Assembly: GCF_041904905.1 (NCBI RefSeq)
Contig: NZ_JAYRMI010000009.1
Coordinates: forward strand, 1 to 64,000
Direction: 5' to 3'
DNA: 64,000 bases
Origin: Zoogloea sp041904905
GTDB taxonomy: Bacteria > Pseudomonadota > Gammaproteobacteria > Burkholderiales > Rhodocyclaceae
Shown: positions 33,645 to 46,157 of the stretch, one piece after another
How the letters are laid out: every line of letters begins with the position of its first letter
How positions within the stretch are numbered: the stretch's first letter is position 1
Made by a program: the position numbers and the translations under genes
The notes under the pieces: generated by a model
The model's database searches: none
What the model was told of the DNA's origin: nothing
Seen by the model: only the letters and a program-made list of their open reading frames with translations

Positions 33645-34840
33645 AAGCCGTCCTCATTCTCAACGCCGGCTCGTCGAGCCTGAAGTTCGCCCTCTTCCCG
33701 ATGACCCCGAAGCTGGCCGACCTGCCGCGTCTGTCGGGGCAGGTCGAAGGCATCGGCGCCGAACCCCTGATGACCGCCAAGGACACCAGCTCCGGCGAGC
33801 GCTTCACCGAGGCCCTCAGCGTGCCCGCGGGCACCGACCAGAACGGCCAGCACCGGCTGGCGCTGGAGTTCATCTTCGAGTGGATCAACCGCCACAGCCC
33901 GGGCGTCGAGATCGTCGCCGCCGGCCACCGCATCGTGCACGGCGGCGACCACTACGGCGCCCCGGTGGTGCTCACGCCGGAGGTCGTCGCCGAACTCGAA
34001 ACCCTGATTCCCCTCGCGCCGCTGCACCAGCCCCACAACCTGCGGGCCATCAAGTCCCTCTTCGGGCTGATGCCGGACGTGCGCCAGGTGGGCTGCTTCG
34101 ACACCGCCTTCCACCGCACCCGCCTGCCGGTGGCCGAACGCTTCCCGCTGCCCCGCGCGCTGTTCAACGAGGGGGTCAAGCGATACGGTTTTCATGGGCT
34201 TTCGTATGAATATGTATCGCGTCAGCTGCCCGACCTCCTCGGCGAAGAGAAGGCCCGCGGCGCTATCATCGTCGCCCACCTGGGCAACGGCGCCAGCATG
34301 TGCGCGCTACGCGACGGGCTCTCCCGCGACACCTCGATGGGCTTCACCGCCGTCGACGGCCTGATGATGGGCACCCGCACCGGCAGCCTCGACCCCGGCG
34401 TGATCCTCCACCTGATCGAGCAGAAGGGCATGGACGCCAAGGCGCTGTCCAACCTGGTCTACAAGCAATCCGGCCTGCTGGGCGTGTCGGGCCTGAGCCA
34501 GGACATGCGGGCGCTGCTCGAATCCGACGAAGACGCCGCCAAGGACGCCATCGAGCTGTTCTGCTACCGCGCCGCCTGCATGATCGGCCAGCTCTCGATG
34601 GCGGCCGGCGGCCTTGAGGCGCTGGTGTTCACCGGCGGCATCGGCGAGCACGCCGCGCCGATCCGCGCCCGCATCGCCGACTGGCTGGAGTGGACCGGGC
34701 TGCGCCTCTACCCGGCCGCCAACCAGCGCCACGCCACGCGCATCCACACCAAGGACAGCAAGGTGGAGGTGCTGGTGGTGCCCACCAACGAGGAATGGAT
34801 GATCGGCCACCACGCCGTCAATCTCCTCGGGCTGGGCTGA
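33641..34840 (+). CDS. ackA: Acetate kinase
   Basis: A 399-aa acetate/propionate kinase of the ASKHA fold, which makes ATP from acetyl-phosphate. The N-terminus is VLILNAGSSSLKFALFP. Other blocks are GHRIVHGG, YGFHGLSYEYVSRQL, HLGNGASMCALRDG, DTSMGFTAVDGLMMGTRTG and FTGGIGEHAAPIRA. The start is GTG 33641, overlapping the stop of the upstream gene (GTGA) with GGGAG upstream. Followed by a bidirectional terminator at 34881. Confidence 0.95.
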   Translation: MKAVLILNAGSSSLKFALFPMTPKLADLPRLSGQVEGIGAEPLMTAKDTSSGERFTEALSVPAGTDQNGQHRLALEFIFEWINRHSPGVEIVAAGHRIVHGGDHYGAPVVLTPEVVAELETLIPLAPLHQPHNLRAIKSLFGLMPDVRQVGCFDTAFHRTRLPVAERFPLPRALFNEGVKRYGFHGLSYEYVSRQLPDLLGEEKARGAIIVAHLGNGASMCALRDGLSRDTSMGFTAVDGLMMGTRTGSLDPGVILHLIEQKGMDAKALSNLVYKQSGLLGVSGLSQDMRALLESDEDAAKDAIELFCYRAACMIGQLSMAAGGLEALVFTGGIGEHAAPIRARIADWLEWTGLRLYPAANQRHATRIHTKDSKVEVLVVPTNEEWMIGHHAVNLLGLG

Positions 34841-34880
34841 GGCCCTTGCCCGCCCCGGTCATCGTCCGGGGCGGCAAAAC

Positions 34881-34908
34881 AAAAAGCCCGGGTCACCCCG
34901 GGCTTTTT
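34881..34908. terminator. Bidirectional terminator between ackA and gltD
   Basis: AAAAAGCCCGGG-TCAC-CCCGGGCTTTTT: a GC stem of 7 bp flanked by A and T runs, between convergent ackA (+) and gltD (-). Works as a Rho-independent terminator on both strands. Confidence 0.88.
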
Positions 34909-34930
34909 GCTGGCTGCGAAGATCGGCGGA

Positions 34931-36397
34931 TCAGCGCGGCAGGACGGACGAACCCATCAGGAAGGCGTCGACCTCGCGGGCAGCCTGACGGCCTTCGCGG
35001 ATCGCCCACACCACCAGGGACTGGCCACGGCGCACGTCGCCGGCGGCAAAGACCTTGTCGACGTTGGTGCGGTAGCAGCCTTCGCCGTCGGTGGTCGCCT
35101 TGGCGTTGGCGCGGGCGTCCTTCTCGACCCCGAAGGCGTCGAGCAGCGAGCCCACCGGGTTGGTGAAGCCCATCGCCAGGAAGGCGGCGTCGCAGGGCAG
35201 CTCGAACTCGGAGCCGGCCACTTCGGCCATCTTGCCATCCTTCCAGTCGAGGCGGACGGCCTTCAGGGCCTTGACGTTGCCCTTGCCGTCATCCACGAAA
35301 CCCTTGGTCGCCACGGCGAAATCGCGGGTACAGCCTTCGTCGTGGGAGGACGAGGTGCGCAGCTTGTACGGCCAGTACGGCCAGGTCAGCGCGCGGTTCT
35401 CGGTTTCCGGCGGCATCGGCATCAGCTCGAACTGGGTCACGGAAGCCGCGCCGTGGCGGTTGGAGGTGCCCACGCAGTCGGAGCCCGTGTCGCCGCCGCC
35501 GATCACGACGACGTGCTTGCCCTTGACGTTGATCGGGTTGGCGATGCCCTGCTGGACTTCCTTGTTCTGCGGAATCAGGAACTCCAGCGCGGCGTAGATG
35601 CCCTTCAGCTCACGGCCCGGGACCGGCAGGTCGCGCGGCACTTCGGAGCCGGCGGCCAGGATCACGGCGTCGAACTCGGCCTTGAGCGCCTCGGCGGAGA
35701 CCACTTCGGTGGCGTCGTTGTTGATGCCGGCGGGCAGGTTCTTGTCGCCAACCAGCACCTTGGTCTTGAAGACCACGCCTTCGGCCTGCATCTGCTCGAC
35801 GCGGCGGTCGATGACCGACTTGTCGAGCTTGAAGTCGGGGATGCCGAAACCGAGCAGGCCGCCGATGCGGCTGCTCTTCTCGAACACGGTCACGTCGTGG
35901 CCGACGCGGGCGAGTTGCTGGGCAGCGGCCAGGCCGGCAGGGCCGGAACCGACGACCGCAACCTTCTTGCCGGTCTTGACGGCGGCCGGCTGGGGCTTGA
36001 CCCAGCCGTTTTCCCAGGCCTTGTCGATGATCGCGTGCTCGATCGACTTGATGCCCACGGCTTCGGTGTTGATGTTCAGCGTGCAGGCGGCTTCACAGGG
36101 CGCCGGACAGATGCGGCCGGTGAAGTCCGGGAAGTTGTTGGTCGAGTGCAGAACCTCGATCGCTTCCTTCCAGTTGCCGCGGTAAACCAGATCGTTCCAG
36201 TCGGGAATGATGTTGTTCACCGGACAGCCGTTGTTGCAGAACGGGATGCCGCAGTCCATGCAGCGCGCGCCCTGCTTGCTCGCTTCTTCGTCGGTCAGGG
36301 TGACGACGAATTCCTTGTAGTTCTTGAGACGCTCCTCGACCGGCGCGTAGGCCTCGGAGAGGCGCTCAAATTCGAGGAACCCAGTTGGCTTGCCCAT
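34931..36397 (-). CDS. gltD: Glutamate synthase small (beta) subunit
   Basis: A 488-aa NADPH-dependent flavoprotein subunit that feeds electrons to GltB. The N-terminal region carries two Cys clusters for 4Fe-4S centres (CMDCGIPFCNNGCPVNN and CPAPCEAACTLN). FAD-binding (GSGPAGLAAAQQLA) and NAD(P)-binding (GGGDTGSDCVGTSNRHGA) motifs follow. Length is normal. One base separates the gltB stop from its ATG, so the two are coupled. Confidence 0.96.
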   Translation of the reverse strand: MGKPTGFLEFERLSEAYAPVEERLKNYKEFVVTLTDEEASKQGARCMDCGIPFCNNGCPVNNIIPDWNDLVYRGNWKEAIEVLHSTNNFPDFTGRICPAPCEAACTLNINTEAVGIKSIEHAIIDKAWENGWVKPQPAAVKTGKKVAVVGSGPAGLAAAQQLARVGHDVTVFEKSSRIGGLLGFGIPDFKLDKSVIDRRVEQMQAEGVVFKTKVLVGDKNLPAGINNDATEVVSAEALKAEFDAVILAAGSEVPRDLPVPGRELKGIYAALEFLIPQNKEVQQGIANPINVKGKHVVVIGGGDTGSDCVGTSNRHGAASVTQFELMPMPPETENRALTWPYWPYKLRTSSSHDEGCTRDFAVATKGFVDDGKGNVKALKAVRLDWKDGKMAEVAGSEFELPCDAAFLAMGFTNPVGSLLDAFGVEKDARANAKATTDGEGCYRTNVDKVFAAGDVRRGQSLVVWAIREGRQAAREVDAFLMGSSVLPR

Positions 36398-36398
36398 G

Positions 36399-41075
<4,677 letters not shown>

Positions 41076-41311
41076 CTTGTTTTTCCTCGACACAACACAC
41101 ACCGGCGTTCGCGTTGCTGTAACGCCGGACCTTCAAACTGCGGAAAACGCCCCGTCCGAACCGTGAAAAAGCCGGCAAAGCATGGCCGGCCGGCTACGCG
41201 TGATCCCGACGAGGAGACCGTTCAAACACATTGGGCGAGGGTCGAATATACCGCTGCAGGTGCCCGTCCTTCAAGGATTTTTTGCGCTGCCGCAAGGCTG
41301 GCGCGGCGCGA

Positions 41312-42433
41312 TCAGATTTCGCCGACGGCAAACAGGCGCCGATGTTCCTTCATGGCATAGCGGTCGGTCATGCCGGCGATGTAGTCGGCGATGGCCCGCG
41401 GCTTGTCGGCCCGGGCCATCTGCTGGTACTGGGGCGGCAGCAGGCGCGGGTCGTTCATGAAGGCGCCGAAGAGGTCGTGGATGATGCGCCGGGCCTTGTC
41501 GGTCATGCGCAGCACCTGGTAGTGGTGGTAGAGGTTGTCGCGGAGGAAGGTCTTGAGGATGCGCAGTTCGGGCAGCAGTTCGGCGCTGTAGGCCACCAGC
41601 CGCGGTGCGCTGCGCACGTCGTCGAGGCTGGACACCGCCGCGGTGGCGATGTTGCGGCGGGTCTGCTCGATGAGGTCCACGGCCATCAGGTTGATCATCC
41701 GCCGGATGGTCTCGTGGATGAGCCGGCGGCCGGCCAGGCTGGGGTAGGCGGCTTCGACGGCGCGCCGGTTGCGGGCAAAGATCGGCACCGCGTCGAGCTG
41801 TTCGAGGCTGATGAGCCCCGAGCGCAGACCGTCGTCCACGTCGTGGTTGTTGTAGGCGATCTCGTCGGCGAGGTTGGCGAGCTGGGCTTCGAGGGACGGC
41901 TGGCGCCCCTCGATAAAGCGCCGGCCAATGTCGCCCAGCAGCTCGGCGTTCTTGGGCGAGCAGTGCTTGAGGATGCCTTCCCGGGTTTCGTGGAGCAGGT
42001 TGAGGCCGTTGAACTCAGCGTAGCTCTCTTCGAGCAGATCGACGGTGCGCAGGGACTGCAGGTTGTGCTCGAAGCCGCCAAAATCCTTCATGCAGCCGTT
42101 GAGCGCCTCCTGGCCGGCGTGGCCGAAGGGCGTGTGGCCCAGATCGTGGGACAGGGCAACGGCCTCGGCCAGATCCTCGTTGAGGCGCAGCGCCCGGGCG
42201 ATCGAGCGGGTGATCTGGGCGACCTCGATGCTGTGGGTGAGGCGGGTGCGGAACAGATCGCCCTCGTGGTTCACGAAGACCTGGGTCTTGTATTCGAGCC
42301 GGCGGAAGGCCGTGCTGTGGACGATGCGATCCCGGTCGCGCTGGAATTCGCCCCGGGCGAGGGGCGGCGGCTCGGGCAGCTGGCGCCCGCGGGAGTTGGC
42401 TTCGGTGACGGCGTAGGGCGCGAGATCGGTCAT
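41312..42433 (-). CDS. dgt: dGTP triphosphohydrolase-like protein
   Basis: A 373-aa HD-domain hydrolase of the deoxyguanosinetriphosphate triphosphohydrolase family, which splits dNTPs into deoxynucleoside and triphosphate. Motifs are RRLEYKTQVF, THSIEVAQITRSIAR, SHDLGHTPFGHAGQEAL (the metal-binding HD pair) and EGILKHC. ATG 42433 has GGGAAA upstream; a GTG at 42451 would begin almost at the aroB stop. It lies 19 bp after aroB, as in many betaproteobacteria. A 236-bp gap to gltB upstream shows no further gene. Confidence 0.92.
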   Translation of the reverse strand: MTDLAPYAVTEANSRGRQLPEPPPLARGEFQRDRDRIVHSTAFRRLEYKTQVFVNHEGDLFRTRLTHSIEVAQITRSIARALRLNEDLAEAVALSHDLGHTPFGHAGQEALNGCMKDFGGFEHNLQSLRTVDLLEESYAEFNGLNLLHETREGILKHCSPKNAELLGDIGRRFIEGRQPSLEAQLANLADEIAYNNHDVDDGLRSGLISLEQLDAVPIFARNRRAVEAAYPSLAGRRLIHETIRRMINLMAVDLIEQTRRNIATAAVSSLDDVRSAPRLVAYSAELLPELRILKTFLRDNLYHHYQVLRMTDKARRIIHDLFGAFMNDPRLLPPQYQQMARADKPRAIADYIAGMTDRYAMKEHRRLFAVGEI

Positions 42434-42452
42434 GATTTCCCGGCCCGGCACT

Positions 42453-43532
42453 TCAGCAGCAGGCCTCGATGGTGGCGCGGATGGCCTCGACCGGCGCCTC
42501 GGCGGTAATCACCGCCTTGCCGATCTGGCGGAGCAGCACGAGACGCAGCGTGCCATCCGACACCTTCTTGTCGTGGGCCATCAGCTCAAGGTAGCGGTCG
42601 GCGCCCAGCGGCGCGCCCTTCACCGGCAGGCCGGCGCGGGCGTGGATGGCGCGGACGCGCTCGACGTCGGCGTCGGAGAGCCAGCCCATCCGGCGGGACA
42701 GGTCGGCCGCCATCACGGCGCCAGCCGCCACCGCCTCGCCGTGCAGCCACTCGCCGTAGCCCAGGCCGGTCTCGATGGCGTGCCCGAAGGTGTGACCCAG
42801 ATTGAGCGTGGCACGCTCGCCCTGCTCGGTCTCGTCGGCCACCACCACCTCGGCCTTGTTGTGGCACGAGCGCTCGACGGCTTCGGCCAGGGCGTCCTGG
42901 TCGCGGGCGAGGAGGCGGCCGAGGTTGGTCTCGATCCAGTCGAGGAAGGGCAGATCGCGGATGAGGCCGTACTTGATGACCTCCGCCAGCCCAGCTTTCA
43001 GCTCCCGATCCGGCAGGGTGTCGAGGGCGGCGGTGTCGGCGATCACCAGCCGGGGCTGGTAGAAGGCGCCGATCATGTTCTTGCCGAGGGGATGGTTGAT
43101 CGCCGTCTTGCCGCCCACCGAGGAATCGACCTGGGACAGCAAGGTGGTGGGCACCTGGATGAAGGGCACCCCGCGCTGGTAGGTGGCGGCGGCAAACCCG
43201 ACCATGTCGCCGACCACGCCGCCCCCCAGCGCGATCAGCGTGGTGCTGCGGTCGCAGCGCGCGGCCAGCAGACCGTCGAAGATCAGGTTGAGGGTGGGCC
43301 AATCCTTGTGGGCCTCGCCGTCGGGCAGGACGATGCGGGTGACGCTGAGGCCCTCCGCCTCCAGCCCGGCGACGAAGGCATCGAGGTAGAGCGGCCCAAC
43401 CACGTCGTTGGTGACCACGGCCACACGGCGGGTTTTCAGGTAGGGCTTGATGAGGCCCGGCTGCTCAAGGAGGCGGGCGCCGATCCGGATGGGGTAGCTG
43501 CGTTCGGCGAGTTCGACGTTCAGAGTACGCAT
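42453..43532 (-). CDS. aroB: 3-dehydroquinate synthase
   Basis: A 359-aa NAD- and metal-dependent enzyme that converts DAHP to 3-dehydroquinate in the shikimate pathway. Visible blocks are LPDGEAHKDW, ALGGGVVGDMVGFAAATYQRG, FIQVPTTLLSQVDSSVGGKTAINHP, and the metal-ligand segments around LNLGHTFGHAIE and HGEAVAAG. Length is normal. Its start overlaps the 3' end of aroK by 13 bp. Confidence 0.96.
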   Translation of the reverse strand: MRTLNVELAERSYPIRIGARLLEQPGLIKPYLKTRRVAVVTNDVVGPLYLDAFVAGLEAEGLSVTRIVLPDGEAHKDWPTLNLIFDGLLAARCDRSTTLIALGGGVVGDMVGFAAATYQRGVPFIQVPTTLLSQVDSSVGGKTAINHPLGKNMIGAFYQPRLVIADTAALDTLPDRELKAGLAEVIKYGLIRDLPFLDWIETNLGRLLARDQDALAEAVERSCHNKAEVVVADETEQGERATLNLGHTFGHAIETGLGYGEWLHGEAVAAGAVMAADLSRRMGWLSDADVERVRAIHARAGLPVKGAPLGADRYLELMAHDKKVSDGTLRLVLLRQIGKAVITAEAPVEAIRATIEACC

Positions 43533-44053
43533 AGGGCGTGCAGTTCCTTTTCAATCGTCCGCACCATCGCGTGGGGCGTTCCGCGGCCGCCTTCGACGAC
43601 GACATCCGCCACCTCGCGGTAGAGCGGATCCCGCGCGACGTAGAGCTCCTGAAGCCGCCCTTTCGGATCGGGCACCTGCAGGAGCGGCCGGGTGCGGTCG
43701 TGACGGGTGCGCTCCCACAGCACGTGAGGGGTGACATTGAGGTAGATCACCACACCCCGCTCGGCGAGCAGCGCCCGGTTCTCGGCCCGCGTCACTGCGC
43801 CGCCGCCGGTCGCCAGCACCAGATCGGTCTCTTCGGTAAGCGCTTCGAGGGTCTGGGTCTCCCGACGCCGGAAGCCATCCTCGCCCTCGATCTCGAAGAT
43901 CGTCGGAATCTTGACCCCGGTGCGGGCTTCAAGTTCGTGATCGCAATCGACGAAACGCCACCCAAGCCGCTTGGCGAGTTCCCGACCGACCGTGGTCTTC
44001 CCCGACCCCGGCATTCCGACAAGAACGATGCAGCGCTTGTTATCTGAATTCAC
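43520..44053 (-). CDS. aroK: Shikimate kinase
   Basis: A 177-aa P-loop kinase that phosphorylates shikimate. GMPGSGKTTVGRELA is the Walker A loop, FVDCDHELE binds substrate, FRRRETQTLE follows, GGGAVT is the glycine-rich shikimate-binding loop, and DRTRPLLQ is the lid. The GTG at 44053 (VNSDNKRCIVL) is preferred; another GTG at 44089 would lie within the terminator hairpin at 44075. First gene of the aroK-aroB-dgt run. Confidence 0.94.
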   Translation of the reverse strand: MNSDNKRCIVLVGMPGSGKTTVGRELAKRLGWRFVDCDHELEARTGVKIPTIFEIEGEDGFRRRETQTLEALTEETDLVLATGGGAVTRAENRALLAERGVVIYLNVTPHVLWERTRHDRTRPLLQVPDPKGRLQELYVARDPLYREVADVVVEGGRGTPHAMVRTIEKELHALCVL

Positions 44054-44074
44054 GGAAAAACTTTCCGAAAAGCG

Positions 44075-44103
44075 AAAAGCTGGCCTCACATAGGCCAGCT
44101 TTT
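44075..44103 (-). terminator. Terminator after the Ig-repeat gene
   Basis: AAAAGCTGGCCT-CACAT-AGGCCAGCTTTT: a perfect 12-bp stem including flanking A and T runs, 20 bp past the Ig-repeat stop and just ahead of aroK. It separates the pil/Ig unit from the aro genes, so aroK needs its own promoter or read-through. Confidence 0.85.
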
Positions 44104-44124
44104 TGTCAAGCCAAGACTATCCAA

Positions 44125-46146
44125 TCAATACGGGCTCGAACATCCCGACTGAACCCCGAACGGGGAATACTGGAACGAAGGGGAGACATCCTTATCCAAC
44201 AGTTCAGATGCGGGCACAGCAAGCCAGAAATTACGAATACCTACGCTATTTTTACCCGCCACAGCAGCAGTTGCCTTCAACTCAACAGCCGCCCAATTAG
44301 CGTACTCACGCAAGTACTCAACATAAAAAGCAGCTACACCGCTAGCATCCGTCGTAACTGTCGCGCTCAACCCGCCAGACGATGTCGGAGAGCGCACTAT
44401 AGCAACGCCGTCCGGCTCCAAGAGCCCATCGCCATCGGCATCACCGATCTCGCCAGTTTCAACAACACCGTTGTTATTGGCATCCTCAGATGGGCAAATC
44501 GATTGGGTTGGCGGGTAGTACTCCACCCAACGCGTAGACCCAGTTCCACTGGAAGAAGATGAAGTAGCCGTATATGTGCACGTAGATCCGGTCCCCGCAT
44601 TCGGACTCAAGAAGCACCCCTTTCTAAAATAAATACCACGAAGAGAGATAGTCACTGTCTGATTCTTAATGGGACCGCTCGCTGAATCTGAGACCATCAC
44701 CCCATAAACTTTTCTATAGCGCGGAGGATCATCCAATGCCACGACTTGATTATCTGTGCCGATCACAATACTCACCGCTGACCCTGCTACTGTCAGGGTC
44801 GTTACCGCCGGGCTAACCGCTGGCGTTGCACCGGGGACTGATGCCATGACACGCACGGAATCCTTGCCGCTAGCCGAGGCATCCGCATTAAATGTCGCAG
44901 TTGCAATCCCCGAATCGTTTGTCACAGCCGTATTCGGAGTCGGCGTACCACCTCCATCTGGAGCGGAAAAAACCACCTGGCGCCCAGCGACAGGGTTGCT
45001 GTTCGCGTCCCGAACAATCGCGGTCACACTTGAGGAGCCACCAACGGTGATAACGGACGGATCGGCCTGAACAACAACCGTACTTGGCACAGTGGCAACA
45101 AACTTGACAGACAACGAGGTCTTAGCAACCGACGTACTCCCAGTTAGCTGCGCATAAACCGTAGCCGCACCCGCGTTAGGTGACAAGATATATGCAGTAG
45201 CTGACGAACCGGAGAACGGCACGACTTGAGAATCACTTCCAGAGGAACACGCACTATTAGCGTAAACCTGTCCACGAGACACCGTGAACATCACCCCAGT
45301 CGCAGCCTGTCCAGACAGAGCTACTGAAACCGGCATACATTGATTTACATTAACAGAAGAGTCCGCAGAGGGCGACGTGAAAACGAAATCAACTACAGAA
45401 GAGATAACCACATCCTGAGTTAAAGTCGCTCCTAACGCCGATGCAGTAATTGTGTCCGTCCCTGCAACCGTGGGATTATAGGAAATTACAGCCTGCCCAT
45501 TCGCGTCCGTTGTCACAGACGGAGGCAGGATATTTCCCAGCTTGGAGGTCAAAGCAACAGTTTGATACGCAATCGCCTTGTTCGCTCCATCAACTAGCGT
45601 CACCGTCATCGATGCAACTCTTCCTACAATCGCCGTAGTGTCTCCACCAAAACCAATCCGGGTTCCACGAACTTGTACTACGGTCGATTGACTAAGACTG
45701 CCGGAACTCGCGGTAAGAGTTACAAGTCGATTAGCTTTTTCAGCGTTTGAATTAAAGGTAATAGACGCAACGCCACTCGAATCAGTCACTGCAGAATAAG
45801 CAGAAATCGTGCCTGAATCCGCTCTAAAGCTTACTGTCGCCCCTGGCACGACTGCATTTTTGTCGTCTTTTAGTGTTGCCGAAACAGACACGGTTGCACT
45901 GCCATTCGTCAGAATGGCAGGAGAGTCCACAGTCAATGAAAGCTGGGTGGCGGTCTGGGTGGGAGTGGTGGTGGTGCCGCCGCCGCTGGTGCAGGAGGTG
46001 GAGGTCTGATAAGGCATGCAATTCGTCGACGAACCGCCGCCGCCGCCCCCACACCCGGCCAAGGCCAGCGCGGCAGCCAGGGCCACCGCGATCCGGCTCC
46101 GGGACATCCAGCCGGCAGTTCTCAGATTACGCATAGGTTTTTCCAT
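44125..46146 (-). CDS. Lipoprotein with bacterial Ig-like (Big_1) repeats
   Basis: A 673-aa surface-type lipoprotein. The N-terminal signal ends in lipobox LAGC, followed by a run of Gly and a Cys-containing Thr/Ser/Gly linker (CMPYQTSTSC). Several Ig-like domains of the invasin/intimin Big_1 type follow (e.g. VPGATVSFRADSG...DSSGVASITF, and ANGQAVISY, VTNDSGIATATF, TTDASGVAAFYVEY). A calcium-binding-like DANNNGVVETGEIGDADGDG segment is near residue 570. No recognised catalytic domain. The start is ATG 46146 or ATG 46134; both lack a strong site. It lies 11 bp after the pilQ stop and before a terminator, so it is the last gene of the pil operon. GC content is lower than in its neighbours. Confidence 0.82.
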   Translation of the reverse strand: MEKPMRNLRTAGWMSRSRIAVALAAALALAGCGGGGGGSSTNCMPYQTSTSCTSGGGTTTTPTQTATQLSLTVDSPAILTNGSATVSVSATLKDDKNAVVPGATVSFRADSGTISAYSAVTDSSGVASITFNSNAEKANRLVTLTASSGSLSQSTVVQVRGTRIGFGGDTTAIVGRVASMTVTLVDGANKAIAYQTVALTSKLGNILPPSVTTDANGQAVISYNPTVAGTDTITASALGATLTQDVVISSVVDFVFTSPSADSSVNVNQCMPVSVALSGQAATGVMFTVSRGQVYANSACSSGSDSQVVPFSGSSATAYILSPNAGAATVYAQLTGSTSVAKTSLSVKFVATVPSTVVVQADPSVITVGGSSSVTAIVRDANSNPVAGRQVVFSAPDGGGTPTPNTAVTNDSGIATATFNADASASGKDSVRVMASVPGATPAVSPAVTTLTVAGSAVSIVIGTDNQVVALDDPPRYRKVYGVMVSDSASGPIKNQTVTISLRGIYFRKGCFLSPNAGTGSTCTYTATSSSSSGTGSTRWVEYYPPTQSICPSEDANNNGVVETGEIGDADGDGLLEPDGVAIVRSPTSSGGLSATVTTDASGVAAFYVEYLREYANWAAVELKATAAVAGKNSVGIRNFWLAVPASELLDKDVSPSFQYSPFGVQSGCSSPY

Positions 46147-46157
46147 TCAAAACAGTT

